Shown one piece after another: positions 62,647 to 64,000 of a DNA stretch of 64,000 nt; positions within the stretch are counted from its first letter, which is position 1; each line of letters starts with the position of its first letter. The notes under the pieces are model-generated. The model was not told the DNA's origin. It did not search any database and was given only the letters and a program-made list of their open reading frames with translations. Location: the NCBI RefSeq assembly GCF_000429845.1, contig NZ_AUCQ01000028.1, positions 1-64,000 of the forward strand, given 5' to 3'. Origin of the DNA: Comamonas composti DSM 21721 (lineage in GTDB: Bacteria; Pseudomonadota; Gammaproteobacteria; Burkholderiales; Burkholderiaceae_C). The translations under genes and the position numbers were made by a program.

Positions 62647-64000
62647 TTACAGCAGGATGCGACGGTAGTCGGCCAGCACCGCGCCCAGGTAGGCGTTGAA
62701 GCGGGCAGCGGCAGCGCCGTCGATGACGCGGTGGTCGTACGACAGCGACAGCGGCAGCGTCAGGCGTGGCACAAACTGTTTGCCGTCCCACACCGGCTTC
62801 ATGGCCGACTTGGACAGGCCCAGAATGGCCACTTCCGGCGCGTTGATGATGGGCGTGAAGTGGGTGCCGCCAATGCCGCCCAGAGACGAGATGGAGAAGC
62901 AGCCGCCTTGCATGTCGGCCGCGCCCAGCTTGCCGTCGCGGGCCTTTTTGGCCAGCTCGGTCATTTCCTGGCTGATCTGCAGAATGCCCTTTTTGTCGGC
63001 ATCCTTGAGCACCGGCACCACCAGGCCATTGGGCGTGTCCGCCGCAAAGCCGATGTGGAAGTACTGCTTGTAGACCAGGGTGTCGCCATCCAGCGAGGCG
63101 TTGAACTCTGGGAACTTCTTGAGCGCAGCGACCACGGCCTTGATCACAAAGGCCAGCATGGTCACCTTGACATCGCTCTTGGCCTTGGCGCTTTCGGCAT
63201 TGGTCTGCACGCGGAAGGCTTCCAGCTCGGTGATGTCGGCCTCGTCGTTGTTGGTGACGTGGGGAATCATCACCCAGTTGCGGTGCAGATTGGCGCCCGA
63301 GATCTTCTTGATGCGCGACAGGTCCTTGCGTTCCACGGCGCCGAACTTGGCAAAGTCCACCTTGGGCCAGGCCAGCACTTCCAGGCCACCGACGTTGCCG
63401 CCGCCAGACTTGGCGGGCGCTGCGGCCTGCTGTGCCAGGGTCTGCACCGCGCCGGCCATGACCGACTTGGTGAAGGCCTGCACGTCGTCCGCCGTGATAC
63501 GGCCCTTGTTGCCCGAGCCCTTGACCTCGGCCAGCGGCACGCCCAGTTCGCGGGCGAACTTGCGCACCGAGGGCGATGCATAAGGCAGCGCGCCCGTGGG
63601 GGCCACGGTGGGGTTGTGGGCAGGCTGGGCAGCAGGTGCCGCCACGGCTGCTGTTGCTGCCACAGGGGCGGCAACGGGTGCGGCCACAGGGGCTGCAGCC
63701 ACGGGAGCGGGTGCTGCGGCAGCGGGAGCGGGAGCAGCAACGGCCGCGCCCTGCACCGTCATCTGGCCGACCACGTCGCCCACGTTCACGGTATCGCCCA
63801 TCTTCAGCGTCAGCGCGGTGATGGTGCCGGCGGCGGGCGACGGGATTTCCATCGACGCCTTGTCGGATTCCACGGTGAACAGCGATTGCTCGGCCGTCAC
63901 GGTGTCGCCCACCTTGACCAGCATCTCGATCACGGCCACGTCCTTGAAGTCGCCGATATCGGGGATCTGGATGGCCAGACTGCTGGAAGCAGCAGCAGCA
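62647..64000 (-). CDS. aceF: Dihydrolipoamide acetyltransferase (PDH E2), 5' end beyond window
   Basis: The C-terminal 451 residues or so of E2, partial because the frame runs off the window. It starts in an Ala/Ser linker, then a lipoyl domain ([16 protein letters not shown] and [11 protein letters not shown]), an Ala/Pro linker, a peripheral-subunit binding domain ([20 protein letters not shown]), and the acetyltransferase domain with catalytic [13 protein letters not shown]. The linker before the visible lipoyl domain shows that at least one more lipoyl domain lies upstream, so the Met at 63939 is not the true start. Confidence 0.93.
   Translation of the reverse strand, partial: AAAASSSLAIQIPDIGDFKDVAVIEMLVKVGDTVTAEQSLFTVESDKASMEIPSPAAGTITALTLKMGDTVNVGDVVGQMTVQGAAVAAPAPAAAAPAPVAAAPVAAPVAAPVAATAAVAAPAAQPAHNPTVAPTGALPYASPSVRKFARELGVPLAEVKGSGNKGRITADDVQAFTKSVMAGAVQTLAQQAAAPAKSGGGNVGGLEVLAWPKVDFAKFGAVERKDLSRIKKISGANLHRNWVMIPHVTNNDEADITELEAFRVQTNAESAKAKSDVKVTMLAFVIKAVVAALKKFPEFNASLDGDTLVYKQYFHIGFAADTPNGLVVPVLKDADKKGILQISQEMTELAKKARDGKLGAADMQGGCFSISSLGGIGGTHFTPIINAPEVAILGLSKSAMKPVWDGKQFVPRLTLPLSLSYDHRVIDGAAAARFNAYLGAVLADYRRILL

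Noticed and set aside
60809..62668. A 619-codon plus-strand frame opposite lpdA
   Set aside because: Mirror of the lpdA coding frame; low-complexity His/Asp/Leu composition and no ribosome site or family resemblance.

Overview
The window is high-GC DNA from a betaproteobacterium, most likely Comamonadaceae and Comamonas-like. The reasons are the gene order of the protocatechuate 4,5-cleavage (pmd) operon, the Bug-type solute receptors, and three dispersed intergenic repeat families of the kind common in that family. I see no rRNA, tRNA, CRISPR array, phage or transposase gene. It reads as chromosomal sequence in which small non-coding repeats fill many gene ends.

Layout. 0-3.4 kb: a MocR-type regulator divergent from a LysE exporter, then an aldo/keto reductase. 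3.6-12.5 kb: the pmd operon on the minus strand, in order of transcription pmdU, pmdK, pmdE, pmdF, an unassigned NAD-binding gene, pmdD, pmdA, pmdB, pmdC. It imports aromatic acids and takes protocatechuate through ring cleavage to pyruvate and oxaloacetate. 12.7-20.8 kb: argA, a tsdA/tsdB-like diheme cytochrome pair, a PaiB-like protein, sbcB, an SRAP protein lacking its catalytic cysteine, a universal stress protein and a 2OG-Fe oxygenase. 20.9-23.1 kb: pobA divergent from an IclR-type pobR; PobA makes protocatechuate from 4-hydroxybenzoate and so feeds the pmd operon. 23-26 kb: LysR regulator, Bug receptor, ModE-like regulator. 26.3-29.1 kb: a small secreted protein and an MlaE-MlaD-lipoprotein transport operon with no ATPase gene beside it.

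29.2-36.6 kb is a metal-resistance island: a CadR/PbrR-type MerR regulator divergent from a P1B-type ATPase, a His/Cys-rich secreted protein, then a copper set (small exported protein, TolC-like lipoprotein, Tat multicopper oxidase, DUF411 protein, CusF-like protein). 36.7-50.5 kb is mostly housekeeping: two MFS carriers, ddh, an RluA-family pseudouridine synthase, a DHH phosphoesterase, an M20 amidohydrolase, a PAS-GGDEF-EAL protein, ylqF and gshA. 51-54.7 kb: an SDR, a TPR protein and lgt. 55-60.6 kb: a malonate catabolic operon (GntR regulator, malonyl-CoA decarboxylase, Bug receptor, enoyl-CoA hydratase-like protein, malonyl-CoA synthetase). 60.8-64 kb: pyruvate dehydrogenase E3 (lpdA) and the 3' part of E2 (aceF), which runs off the window.

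The most unusual signal is a non-coding element family. Two complete 267-bp copies (38757-39023 and 50701-50967) and one cut by the window start (1-91) have perfect 18-bp terminal inverted repeats and 3-bp TNA target duplications. Minimal 16-bp palindromic relatives, also bounded by TNA repeats, sit exactly on stop codons of several genes (MocR, paiB-like, ModE-like, cusF-like, MFS).
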